Of a stretch of DNA of 64,000 nt, positions 45,149 through 55,400 are shown piece by piece. The DNA lies in NCBI GenBank assembly GCA_041751935.1, contig JBGSIA010000061.1, positions 1 through 64,000 on the forward strand. The letters are read 5' to 3'. This DNA is from JBBSJZ01 sp041751935. GTDB lineage: Bacteria > Planctomycetota > Planctomycetia > Pirellulales > Pirellulaceae. How positions within the stretch are numbered: position 1 is the stretch's first letter; every line of letters starts with the position of its first letter. The notes below the pieces were generated by a model that searched no databases, was not told the DNA's origin, and worked only from the letters and a program-made list of their open reading frames with translations. A program made the position numbers and the translations under genes.

Positions 45149-46633
45149 CTACTGTTCAACCATCGGAGTATCGCTTGTTGTTGCGTCCTCCAGCGAGTGT
45201 GCTAATCGATCGACTTGCGAAGCAAGTGCCTCGATCTCTGTGTGAATCTGCTCATGCGTCATCAGCGGTTCTGGGACCGAATGGCTGTAGTTTGATGATC
45301 CTTGGTTGTATTTTTCTATTTTAAATTTCTTCGTAAGTACTTCTTTCGCCTGAAGCTGCAACCAGAAGCTAACGGCGAGGACCAGGCACAACGCCAACAT
45401 CAGGAACGACAGTAGCCTCTTCGTACGAACGAATTCAAACAATCTTTTGCGTTTCGGCTTGGATTCTTGAAGTTCGCTGGGAATGGTTTGTGACATCGGT
45501 TGCTGCACCTGTGCGAGACATTGACGAATGAGTTGAGCGACGTGAGTTGCATCCGGGTACCGCTGGTCGCGATCCTTGGCCATTAACCTTTGCACAAGCC
45601 GCTCCAGCCACGGTGGCACTTCGACATTCGACTCACGCATCGCCCGTGGTTCACTGTCGGTAACCTTTCGCAAGATTCCGTAACTCGTTTCGCATCGAAA
45701 CGGCGGATGGCCAACGCACATCGCGTAGATCACGCTACCGAGGCTGAACAGATCGCTACGTGCATCAACGGCGTCCCCGCGAGCTTGTTCGGGCGACATG
45801 TATTGTGGCGTCCCAGCGATCACACCGCTTCGCGTCAACGTCGCATCGTCGACCGCACGCGCCAAACCAAAGTCCGTCAACAACGCTCGATCGACGCCGC
45901 GTTCCAACAGAATATTGGCGGGCTTGACGTCGCGATGCACCAAGCCTTGCCCGTGCGCAGCAGCAAGACCTTCAGCCACTTGCAACGAAATCCGCAGGAC
46001 TTCGACGATCGGCAATGTCCCTTCCGCATCCATTCGTTGCTGCAACGAGTGGCACGCGACATAGGGCATGACCAAGAACGGCAACGTCCCTTTCTCGCTC
46101 ACCGAAAGAATCGGCATCACGTTGGGATGCACGATCGCGGCGGTCGCTTGTGCTTCACGCAAGAATCGTTTTCTCGCCGCGGCACTCGTCGCCAAGTGCG
46201 GTGCCATGACTTTTACCGCGACCGGTCGATTGAGTTCCGCTTGAAAACCCTTCAGCACGATCCCCATTCCGCCATAGCCGATAACCGCGTGTATTTCAAA
46301 CTCACCCAGGCGACCAAGAACGTTGTCACGATCACTCGGTTCGAGAAAGCTGACTGCGAAATCGATCGGAGCCTGTGCGTACTCTCCAGGAAAATGCGGC
46401 GACGAATTCGGCTGGCCAAAGCGACTGGTACTCGAATGTATCGCTTGTTGTTCGACACGCAGTACCGACGAGATCTGTTGCCACTCATCGGACGAACCTG
46501 CGAACTCATCGAAACGAACCCGGCAAACATCGCACTGGTCCAGGTGCCGCCGTGTCGCAGATTCTTGATCCTCGCTCAACTCGCCCGAGAAACATGACTG
46601 AATCAATTGTTCATCCAGATGCTCGTTGTTCAT
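45149..46633 (-). CDS. Ser/Thr protein kinase with N-terminal zinc finger
   Basis: A 494-residue Hanks-type kinase. An anti-sigma-like HxxxCxxC finger is at His30-Cys34-Cys37 (HLDQCDVC). The kinase domain spans about 110-370: VIGYGGMGIVLKGF, Lys141 in VAVKVM, HRDVKPANILL, TDFGLARAV and GTPQYMSPEQARGD. One membrane helix lies near 425-450 (LLSFLMLALCLVLAVSFWL), followed by a short tail. Unlike the kinase at 15041 it has no leucine-rich repeats. Its start overlaps the stop of the sigma factor by 4 bp (ATGA), so the two are translationally coupled. The expected role is to sequester or release the sigma factor in response to phosphorylation; this is inferred from the family. Confidence 0.92.
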   Translation of the reverse strand: MNNEHLDEQLIQSCFSGELSEDQESATRRHLDQCDVCRVRFDEFAGSSDEWQQISSVLRVEQQAIHSSTSRFGQPNSSPHFPGEYAQAPIDFAVSFLEPSDRDNVLGRLGEFEIHAVIGYGGMGIVLKGFQAELNRPVAVKVMAPHLATSAAARKRFLREAQATAAIVHPNVMPILSVSEKGTLPFLVMPYVACHSLQQRMDAEGTLPIVEVLRISLQVAEGLAAAHGQGLVHRDVKPANILLERGVDRALLTDFGLARAVDDATLTRSGVIAGTPQYMSPEQARGDAVDARSDLFSLGSVIYAMCVGHPPFRCETSYGILRKVTDSEPRAMRESNVEVPPWLERLVQRLMAKDRDQRYPDATHVAQLIRQCLAQVQQPMSQTIPSELQESKPKRKRLFEFVRTKRLLSFLMLALCLVLAVSFWLQLQAKEVLTKKFKIEKYNQGSSNYSHSVPEPLMTHEQIHTEIEALASQVDRLAHSLEDATTSDTPMVEQ

Positions 46634-47235
46634 GGTTGGAGCACCTCACGGACTTTGTCACGAATCCGCTTCAAGATGCGGCCACGCGACATATAAATGC
46701 TTCCCGGGCTGACCGCCAACGACTGGGCAACGTCGGTGACACTTCGGCCGTCGATCATCGTTAACCAGAACGCTTGCCAACTCGTTTCGATGAACTCACC
46801 CTTCACCTGGTCGGCGGCCCAGACGATCAGTTCGTGCTCGTACTGGCGAGCCAAACTCTCGTCGATCGCGTCGGGAACTTGCGCGAGTGTCTCCAGCGCA
46901 TCGGTGCCACCTGCGGCCGAGACCTGACGACGCTCTCGCGACATGTACTTCAGCACCACATTACGAGCGACGCGGCTGATCCAACGACGAAACGAGGCAT
47001 CGCCCTGGTCATCTTTCCACTGGGTGATCGATTGAGCGATCGCGGCGAGTACTTGGTTGGTGACATCGTTCACATGCGCTGCGGGGACGCCACGCCGCTG
47101 GATCAAGCGCATCAAAAATGATTCATAAACGGTGACGAACTCGCACCACGCCACATCGTCCTGCTCGTTTTGCAGATGCACGATGAGGCTACGTCGCGTC
47201 GGCGGAGAGACTGAAGAGCGTTTTGAATTCGACAT
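46630..47235 (-). CDS. ECF-type RNA polymerase sigma factor
   Basis: A 201-residue sigma-70 family factor of the same planctomycete type as that at 14342. Region 2 is visible in WCEFVTVYESFLMRLIQRRG, HVNDVTNQVLAAIAQ and FRRWISRVARNVVLKYMSRERRQ. Region 4 is the short helix-turn-helix (GRSVTDVAQSLAVSPGSIYMSRGRILKRIRD). The ATG at 47235 has AAGGA nine bases upstream. First gene of a three-gene leftward operon: sigma factor, kinase (4-bp overlap), Met/Gly-rich secreted protein. Confidence 0.92.
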   Translation of the reverse strand: MSNSKRSSVSPPTRRSLIVHLQNEQDDVAWCEFVTVYESFLMRLIQRRGVPAAHVNDVTNQVLAAIAQSITQWKDDQGDASFRRWISRVARNVVLKYMSRERRQVSAAGGTDALETLAQVPDAIDESLARQYEHELIVWAADQVKGEFIETSWQAFWLTMIDGRSVTDVAQSLAVSPGSIYMSRGRILKRIRDKVREVLQP

Positions 47236-47477
47236 GGCGGTGTGTCCTTACGCTTTATAGTCCACCGCGGGCGTCCTATCTCACGGTCCAAAAAAACTTT
47301 TTCTTTTTTCATGGACCACAGGTTCCGCCGAAAATGCAACAAAATCTGCTGGTAGTGCCCCCCTTGCCTAAAATCGTGTGCATTGGAATGCTTCGTAACA
47401 AACTCGTCGAGTTTGGCGGTAAAATCGGAAACCGGTTCGTTCACCCTTGGAGTTCGTTCACTTTTGGAGACACAGTA
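47236..47477. promoter_or_regulatory. Divergent control region with palindromic hairpin
   Basis: Lies between the sigma-kinase operon (left) and the EF-hand gene (right). GGTCCA at 47285-47290 and TGGACC at 47312-47317 flank an A7 run and a T6 run that can also pair, giving one long hairpin or an operator-like palindrome about 50 bp upstream of the sigma start. Promoter elements cannot be fixed by eye. Confidence 0.4.
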
Positions 47478-48620
47478 ATGCGGGTCTTATTGCTTGCGAT
47501 CGGCGGGTTGTGGTTTTCGATACCTGCAGAGGCTCAATTGCTGACGCCGCATGAAAGTCGTATCAGCACCCAACTCATCGCCGCCGATTTGGAGAGCGCG
47601 AATCAAACGCTGGCCATTTTGGACCTCAATGACGATGGGGCACTGGACCAGAAAGAACAAGCCAAACTTGAATGGTTCGCCGAAGCGAAAGAATTCGATC
47701 TGGATCGCAACGAGCGATTGAGCCAGATTGAAATTGCGATCTACTTCGCAGCCCAAAGAGACGAGAACGATGTCGAGGCGATCGATATCACCGTGACCGA
47801 GCGGGCGATGAAGGCACATGACGCGAACCAAAATGGGCAAATTGATCCCGATGAGATCTCAACCGCTTGGCCGGATGATCCACATGAAATTGACGTTGAT
47901 CAAGATGGAGTCTTGACGTTTACCGAACTCAGTCGAGCTTTCGCATTTCGCCGCGTCATCCGGGAGGAACTAGGAATCCTTGGCGTTGATCAGGGCTGGG
48001 CGATAAAAATTCGCACTCGGTTCGACCGTGATCGCGATGGCGGGCTCAGTGAGGCGGAATGGCAGGCGACTCCGCTCCCTGGAGACCCAGCAAAATTTGA
48101 CGAAAACAGCGACGGCCGACTATCGACGCTGGAGATGGCGACGATGCTCGCGAAGCACCGCCAAAAGCTCGGCTTGACGGGACAAGACCAACTCAGCATC
48201 CGACCGATGTTCTTGACATACGATGCTGATTTCAACGGCACAATCTCCAAACAAGAACTCGAGCGACTAACGGCCAGTGGAGCGAATGTATCGGAACTGT
48301 TGGACAAATGGGACATCAACAAAGATGGCGAGATTTCACTCGCAGAGATGGAAAAAGAACTTGCCCGGCTTCGCGACGAGAAGGGCTACACCGACACTCA
48401 TGCACAACAAGCGAGCCGACTAATCTTGCGACACGATACCAATCGCGACAAACACATCGGTAAAAACGAATTGAATGAAACCGAGAGCGAAGGCCAGCTT
48501 ACCAAGGAACTATTTCCGCAAATCGATCGCAACAGTGACTCCGTCATTGATCACGAGGAATTAGCTCGCTACTTGGCAAGTCAACCAACAGGCGGCAACA
48601 AAACCAAATCGTTCGAGTAG
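47478..48620 (+). CDS. Secreted protein with ten EF-hand-like calcium loops
   Basis: A 380-residue exported calcium-binding protein. The start at 47478 has GGAG eight bases upstream and begins a signal peptide (MRVLLLAIGGLWFSIPAEAQ); the open frame back to 47223 is non-coding leader. I count about ten loops of the EF-hand type spread over the protein, including DLNDDGALDQKE, DANQNGQIDPDE, DVDQDGVLTFTE, DRDRDGGLSEAE, DENSDGRLSTLE, DADFNGTISKQE and DINKDGEISLAE. Two or three are degenerate (DTNRDKHIGKNE, DLDRNERLSQIE). Calcium binding is expected; no enzymatic domain is visible. Divergently transcribed from the sigma-kinase operon, so it might be a target. Confidence 0.85.
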   Translation: MRVLLLAIGGLWFSIPAEAQLLTPHESRISTQLIAADLESANQTLAILDLNDDGALDQKEQAKLEWFAEAKEFDLDRNERLSQIEIAIYFAAQRDENDVEAIDITVTERAMKAHDANQNGQIDPDEISTAWPDDPHEIDVDQDGVLTFTELSRAFAFRRVIREELGILGVDQGWAIKIRTRFDRDRDGGLSEAEWQATPLPGDPAKFDENSDGRLSTLEMATMLAKHRQKLGLTGQDQLSIRPMFLTYDADFNGTISKQELERLTASGANVSELLDKWDINKDGEISLAEMEKELARLRDEKGYTDTHAQQASRLILRHDTNRDKHIGKNELNETESEGQLTKELFPQIDRNSDSVIDHEELARYLASQPTGGNKTKSFE

Positions 48621-48886
48621 TATTTTGCCAACTCTGCGAACTACGTTCGGCAAGACCGGAGCGATTGCGCTCTACCGTAACCTCCCAATACGAGAACCTA
48701 GGATCGCGGGAACAATTAGTGACTGATTGGAAGCGAAGCTCGCTCAGCTCCCAATCGCGAAAGGAGTTTTTGGCCCATGGACTAAGTAAGTCGATGATCC
48801 CACGCAAACATCAGCCGCGATAAGATTAGCGTGAAATCAGCGAGAATTAGTGTTCCAAAGTATTCCACACCACTCTGAGCAGAAAA
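48621..48886. other. Intergenic region with inverted repeat
   Basis: About 270 bases without a convincing gene. GATTGG at 48725-48730 and CCAATC at 48751-48756 (with AGC/GCT inside) form a hairpin downstream of the EF-hand gene. It may act in termination, but no T-run follows. Confidence 0.4.
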
Positions 48887-49282
48887 ATGGCCGTGTTGAA
48901 GCAAGAAGGTTACGATCTGATGGGTGCTGCGTTCGAGGTTTACAACGAACTTGGGTACGGCATGGCGGAAGAAATTTACCAAGCCGCACTCGGAGTTGAA
49001 CTCGGACTACGAAAAATTCGGTTCACTGCTCAAGCAGAGTTGGGTGTGTTCTTTAAAGGGCATTTACTGACACCGAAGTATCGGCCAGATCTACTGGTGT
49101 TTGGCGAAATCGTAGTCGAGTTAAAGGCGTTGAAAGAACTTTGTACTGAACACGAAGCTCAACTTTTCAACTACATGCGAATCGTCAGGAAGCAGGTTGG
49201 CTACTTAATCAACTTTGGGAAGAAGGGAGAACTTGAATGGAAACGATTTATCGTCGGCGACCTACATGTGAGAACGCAGTGA
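48887..49282 (+). CDS. GxxExxY family protein
   Basis: A 131-residue protein of the GxxExxY (PDDEXK_3-like) family, common in planctomycetes and often multi-copy. The defining element is GYGMAEEIYQAALGVEL near the N-terminus. The nuclease-like core is YRPDLLVFGEIVVELKA, with Asp and Glu-x-Lys. The tail KQVGYLINFGKKGELEWKRFIV is also typical. The role is unknown; a nuclease fold is predicted. Alone on the plus strand, flanked by short gene-free stretches. Confidence 0.88.
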   Translation: MAVLKQEGYDLMGAAFEVYNELGYGMAEEIYQAALGVELGLRKIRFTAQAELGVFFKGHLLTPKYRPDLLVFGEIVVELKALKELCTEHEAQLFNYMRIVRKQVGYLINFGKKGELEWKRFIVGDLHVRTQ

Positions 49283-49449
49283 AGCAGTTGGGAACACTAA
49301 TCTTCGCTAATGGAACACTAACAAGGAAAGGTGGTTAGCATAGCCAGAGCATCAAGGGACGAGCGGCTAGGTGTTTACATAATTGCAATTGAAAGAAGAA
49401 GCGAAATCACCACTTGCTGTTCACGCGACGCTTAAATTCGCGGGAATCT
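49283..49449. other. Short intergenic stretch
   Basis: Convergent gap of about 170 bases after the GxxExxY gene and the giant gene's stop. Nothing recognised. Confidence 0.4.
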
Positions 49450-52400
49450 TTATGTTTGCAAGTGGGCCATTGCTAGCAGCGTAATGATATCATCAAGCGT
49501 TGAGGCTTCCGAGTCTTCATCATCGTCGTGCTCCGTCGTCTGACTCACAGTCGGGGTCTGCACCGAACGACTACTTGCGACGGTTAGCTCCGGTGCACAC
49601 ACTAGCTGTTCTTGTGCGACGGTGCCGTGTGAATCTCGTCCGACGTTGTGATGTGACGTTACAGGAGACTCGCTTACCACGCTCGTAAGGTTTGCACTGA
49701 GCGAGAGGAGGTCCTCACTCGTGATGACTCCCCTATCGCCATCCACATCTGAAGGATTCTCTGCTGAAACAAGCACCTCGGTCAACTCTCCTTCGCCAGC
49801 GTTTTGCGGGGAATTCGTGGTTGGGAAGCTAATGCTACGCCCAAAGTTGGCTGCGAAGCGAGCGAAATCTGCTGCCGTGATGCTGCCAGAGTTGTTTCCA
49901 TCGACGTACTCCGGTGCTGGCGGCACCGATTGGCCAAACCAATAGGCGAACGTGGCAAAGTCCGCAGCCGTCACACTGCTGCTGCCGTTCCAGTCGCCGT
50001 ACAGAACAAACAGTTTGTTGGTTGAGTCTCCTGTCATTGAGAAACTTTCACCGCCAGTGACCGCCGACGACAACTCCAAATGGTAGACTCCGTCTCTGAG
50101 TTGGCTGGTGTCCAACGTGATTCGCAATTGCATTCCGTCTTCGCTGAGAGACAACTGGTCGTCACGCAACGGAATGGCTGTATCAGGGTCGTTGTCAGCA
50201 TCCATGCCCAGGTTAGTCAACACAATGCCGTCACTGGTCGGGATATTGATTGGAGCCGGGAAATCGATCGAGATCTCACGCAGACTGGTCCGTTGTCTCG
50301 CCCATGAAGTCGGCTGAGATGTCATTCCTGGCAGATTTTCGGGGTCCGGCAACCCGTTTGGACCGCTGGGCGAGACATTGACCACCGGTTCGCCGGTCGA
50401 TTGCCGAATGACTGTGACCACCGCAGTTGCCGTTTGTTGATTCCCAGCAGCATCCATCACCGAAAAAGTGACCGTTGTTGCACCAATAGGGAACAACTCC
50501 GGTGCATCGTGAGTAACTGTTGGAGTCGCGTCGACGATATCTGTTGCTGAGGCTGCAAGCAGGAAAGTGTTGATCGTCGGCAGTGTTACAGAAGCACCAG
50601 CGGGCCCATTTGCGACAACGCTAATACTCGCAGGCGCAGTCAACGTCGGAGCCGTCGTGTCGACTACGAAGATTGACGCTGTCGCCATCGACGAATTACC
50701 GCCGTCATCCGTAGCTACAAACGTAACGATGGTTTCGCCCAGAGCAAAGCTAGCTGGTGCATTATGAGTGATCGAGGGATTGGGGTCCGTATCATCGGTA
50801 GCACTGGCTGCACTTAAAAAGGCAATGATCGCGGGATTCGTCGGCGATACTCCACCAGTGATGTCCCCTTCGACAGTGATATCACTGGGGGTCGAGAGAA
50901 CAGGGCTGGCATCGGTATCGACATCGACATCCGTCGTGGGCACCGACACAGTTTGGTTGGCGACGTTGTCAAACGAATCATCGCTCTCGCCGACGTTGAC
51001 CGACACAGTGATCGTACTATTTTGATCACCATCCACGACTCCGTCGCTGACTCCGGTAACCGTTACTGTTTGCGCAACGTTCCAATTGTCTGGTGTGAAC
51101 GTCAATGCCGAGGTATCAACCGTGACTTCGTCCGTCATGTCGCTCACAACCGTGAGGGTGACAGCAGTTGTTGGCTGTGAATCGAGTACGACGGTGAACG
51201 TGTCCGATGTCCCAGACTCCGAAACCGCGACCACATTTTTACTCAAACGAAACCCCGCAGAATCATCATCGCTGTTCGTCACGTTCACATCGTCGGCGTC
51301 GACTCCGGCGTAATCACCACCGCTGGCTGAAGCTATCACGATGCTGAATGCCACATCGCCATCGTCGACATCATCGTCAAGGCCCGTGGCGGTGACTGTT
51401 TGTACCACGTTCCAATTGGTCGGTGTGAATGTCAACGTTGCTGGTGAAACGCTGCCTTCTGTTGTGTCGCTGCTGGAGAGAGGAATCGTCACATTGCCAG
51501 TAGGCTGACTGTTGAGAACAACGGTGAATGTTGCCGTGCCGCCTGCTTCGGTTGTATTGCCGCTCACCGCCGAGACCGTGATTCCGCGCGTGTCATCATC
51601 GCTGTTGGTCACGCTGACATCGTCGGCATCGACTCCGGCGTAATCGCCACCGGTTGCGAGTGCTGTCACGACGTTGAATACAACATTTCCGTCGTCGACG
51701 TCATCGTTGACTCCAGTGACAGTGGCTGTTTGCGCCGCGTTCCAGTTCGTAGTTGTGAATGTCAGGCTTCCCGGTGCAACCGTGCCTTCGCTGGTGTTGC
51801 TGCTGGAAACAGGAATCGTCACATCGGCTGTCGGTTGACTATCGAGAACCACGGTAAACGTCGCTGTGCCGCCGGCCTCGGTCGTACCGCCGTTGATCGA
51901 CGAGACCGTGATTCCGCGAGTATCATCATCGCTGTTCGTCACGCTGACATCATCGGCATCAACTCCGGCGTAATCGCCACTGTCGGCCGGACCTATCACG
52001 ATGCCGTACGACACATCGCCATCGTCGACATCATCGTCCAGGCCAGTGACGGTAACCGTTTGCGCCACGTTCCAATTGGCTGGTGTGAACGTCAAGGTTG
52101 CTAGTGAAACGCTGCCTTCGCTGGTGTCGCTGCTGGAGAGAGGAATCGTCACATCGGCTGTCGGTTGACTAGCGAGAACCACCGTAAACGTCGCCGTACC
52201 GCCAGCCTCGGTCGTATCGCCGCTAATCGGCGAGACCGTGATTCCACGCGTATCATCATCGGTGTTGGTGACGCCTAGATCGTCGGCGTCGAGTCCGGCG
52301 TAATCGCCACCGCTCGCCGGAGCTATCACGATGCTGAGCGTCACATCGCCATCGTCGACATCATCGTCCAGGCCAGTGACGGTGACCGTTTGTGCCACGT

Positions 52401-55400
52401 TCCAGTTAGCTGGTGTGAACGTCAACGTTGCAAGTGAAACGCTACCTTCGCTGGTGTCGCTGCTGGAGATTGGAATCGTCACATCGGCTGTCGGTTGACT
52501 AGCGAGAACAACGGTAAACGTCGCGGTGCCGCCAGCCTCGGTTGTATTGCCGCTGATCGTCGAAACCGTGATTCCACGAGTATCATCATCGTTGTTCGTC
52601 AGGTTCACATCGTCGGCGTCCACTCCGTCGAAGTCTCCACCGTTCGCTGAAGCAACCACGATGCTGAATGTCACATCGCCATCGTCCACATCATCGTCCA
52701 CGCCAGTGACGGTAACCGTTTGCGCCACGTTCCAATTAGCTGGTGTGAACGTCAACGTTGCTGGTGAAACGCTGCCTTCGCTGGTGTCGCTGCTGGAGAC
52801 AGGAATCGTCACATCGGCTGTCGGTTGACTATCGAGAACTACCGTAAACGTCGCCGTGCCGCCAGCCTCGGTCGTATTGCCGCTGATCGTCGAGACAGTG
52901 ATTCCGCGAGTATCATCATCGCTGTTCGTCACGCTGATATCGTCGGCGTCGACTCCGGCGTAATCGCCACCGCTGGCTGAAGCTATCACGATGCTGAGCG
53001 TCACATCGCCATCGTCGACATCATCGTCCAGGCCAGTGACGGTGACCGTTTGCGCCACATTCCAATTGGTCGGTGTGAACGTCAACGTTGCAAGTGAAAC
53101 GATGCCTTCGCTGGTGTCGCTGCTGGAGAGAGGAATCGTCACATCGGCTGTCGGCTGACTATCGAGAACAACGGTAAACGTCGCCGTGCCGCCAGCCTCG
53201 GTCGTATCGCCGCTAACCGCCGAGACCGTGATTCCACGCGTGTCATCATCGTTGTTCGTCACGCTAATATCTTCGGCGTCGACTCCGGCGTAATCGCCGC
53301 CGCTCGCCGGAGCTATCACGATGCTAAATGACATATCGCCATCGTCGACATCATCGTCCACGCCCGTGACGGTGATAGTTTGTGCGATGTTCCAATCGGT
53401 CGGTGTGAACGTCAACGTTGCAAGTGAAACGCTGCCTTCGCTGGTGTCGCTACTGGAGAGAGGAATCGTCACATTGCCAGTAGGCTGGCTGTTAAGAACA
53501 ACGGTAAATGTTGCCGTGCCGTCTGCTTCAGTTGTATTGCCGCTGATCGTCGAAAGCGTGATTCCACGAGTGTCGTCATCTGTGTTGGTGACGCCTACAT
53601 CGTCGGCGTCGAGTCCGGCGTAGTCGCCGCCGGTTGCGAGTGCTGTCAAGACGTTGAATACAACATCGCCATCGTCGATGTCATCGTTGACTCCGGTGAC
53701 AGTGACCGTTTGGGCAAGGTTCCAATTGCCAGGAGTAAAGACCAAGGCTGTTGGTGCAACGGCGCCTTCTGTTGTTTCGCTGCTTGAGAGCGGAATCGTT
53801 ACATCGACCGTTGGTTGACTATCCAGCACCACTGTGAATGTCGCCGAACCACCAGCTTCGGTCGTATTGCCACTGATCGCCGAGACCGTGATTCCGCGCG
53901 TGTCATCATCCACGATCGTGATTGAAACTGTCTTAGACGCCACTGGGTCAAATGCGTCATCGCTGGATGTTGTATTGACGGCAACAACGACGTCGATCGT
54001 CTGTAGACCATCGACCAGAAAATCATCCACAGCGGTAACAGCCACAACTTGCGGTGAATTCCAGTTGAATGGCGTAAATGTCAAACTCAATTTGTCAAGG
54101 TGGACCTCACCCGGATCGGGATTAGCAAGTGTCAGCACAACGTTGGTAGTTGGCTGTGCGGTCAGCGCAATGCTGAAGCTATCTTGAGTGTCGGGTTCCG
54201 TCACCGACGTCATGCCATCGCTTTCCACGATTGTGAACCCCGCAAAGTCATTATCAATAACTCTCGCGACAATTTTCTGATCCGGGATCGCAGCGAAGGC
54301 AGGATCAGTTTTTGTAGTGTCGATTCTGAACGTTAGGTCGGACATTTCGGTTGCTTCAATCCGTCCATCATCCACCGCGAACAAGGTCACGGTCTGGGGT
54401 TGATTCCAGTTGGAAGTTGAAAACGTCAGCAATTGCCTATCGAGTGTCACTTCGTTGGCAGCGGCAAAAACAACATTCAGGACTACGTTGGTCATAGGCT
54501 GAGCAGTCAGAACAACATCAACGGAGTCAGATGCTCCTCCCTCCGTGACTTCGGTCGCTCCGTTTGTTTCAGTCACGCTGACGCCTGCCACATCATCATC
54601 CGAGACCACCACAGTATCGCTTCCGTCTGCGTGCCCCGTGGCTGAGGCCCTAATTGAGGCAATTTGGTCGCCGTCAACCAGCGAATCGTTCACAGAATCA
54701 ATAGCAAATTCAACAGCATCAGTTCCCGCCGGAATTGTGACCGAACTGGGAATCGCGATTTCGTCCGTATCGCCAGTCGACAGGCTTACGATCAATGGCT
54801 GAAACGTACTGGAATTGCGACGAACCGTGACAATCGCGGTATTGACTCCAGCATTTTCTGCAAAAGAGTCGACTGAAATCGAAACGGTCAGTCGGGCATC
54901 GTTGTCAAACACCGTGACCTCCGCAGCGGCATTCTCAAAGCTGTTCGCGTTCGTTGAAACTGTCACAAACTGCGTTCCGTCGACCTCAGTTTCATCAATC
55001 GCAGTGAATGGAAACGTTGCCGACGCCTGGCCAGCCGGGATCGTAACTGATTCTGGAAGATTGATCTGAGACGGCTTGTCGCTCGTCAAAGAAACAGTCA
55101 AAGCACCCGTCATGTTTACGTCGCTGCGAGTGATGGTGGCATTGACGACATCACCGGCTTCAGCCAGTTCCGTCTTGTCGAGTGAAAGTTGAATGGCAGG
55201 CTGTGGAAAATTTAGTCGCCGTGCGAATACACCAGACGCATCGCCAGGACCGTTCCCCTCCCAAATGGAAATCAATCGCTTTTCGTTGGGAGAAAGTGCG
55301 ATGCGTGGAAAGGCATGTGATCCTGTCGAGGCATTCAGTTGCTGAGAGTTATTGACCGGCAGCCCATCCCGGTGGTACTGCCGCACCATGATTTCACCGG

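Noticed and set aside
45590..46597. Long open frame (335 codons) on the plus strand
   Set aside because: It is fully antisense to the kinase gene, which has clear kinase motifs. Its product has no domain signals, so it is a shadow of high-GC coding.
51730..53623. Regularly spaced plus-strand open frames of about 100 codons
   Set aside because: They recur with the 330-bp repeat period and are antisense to the repeats. The regularity is inherited from the array and is not a gene family.
51262..53901. CRISPR-like regularity
   Set aside because: The unit is 330 bp, in frame and nearly identical along its whole length, with no spacer sequences. It is a protein repeat.
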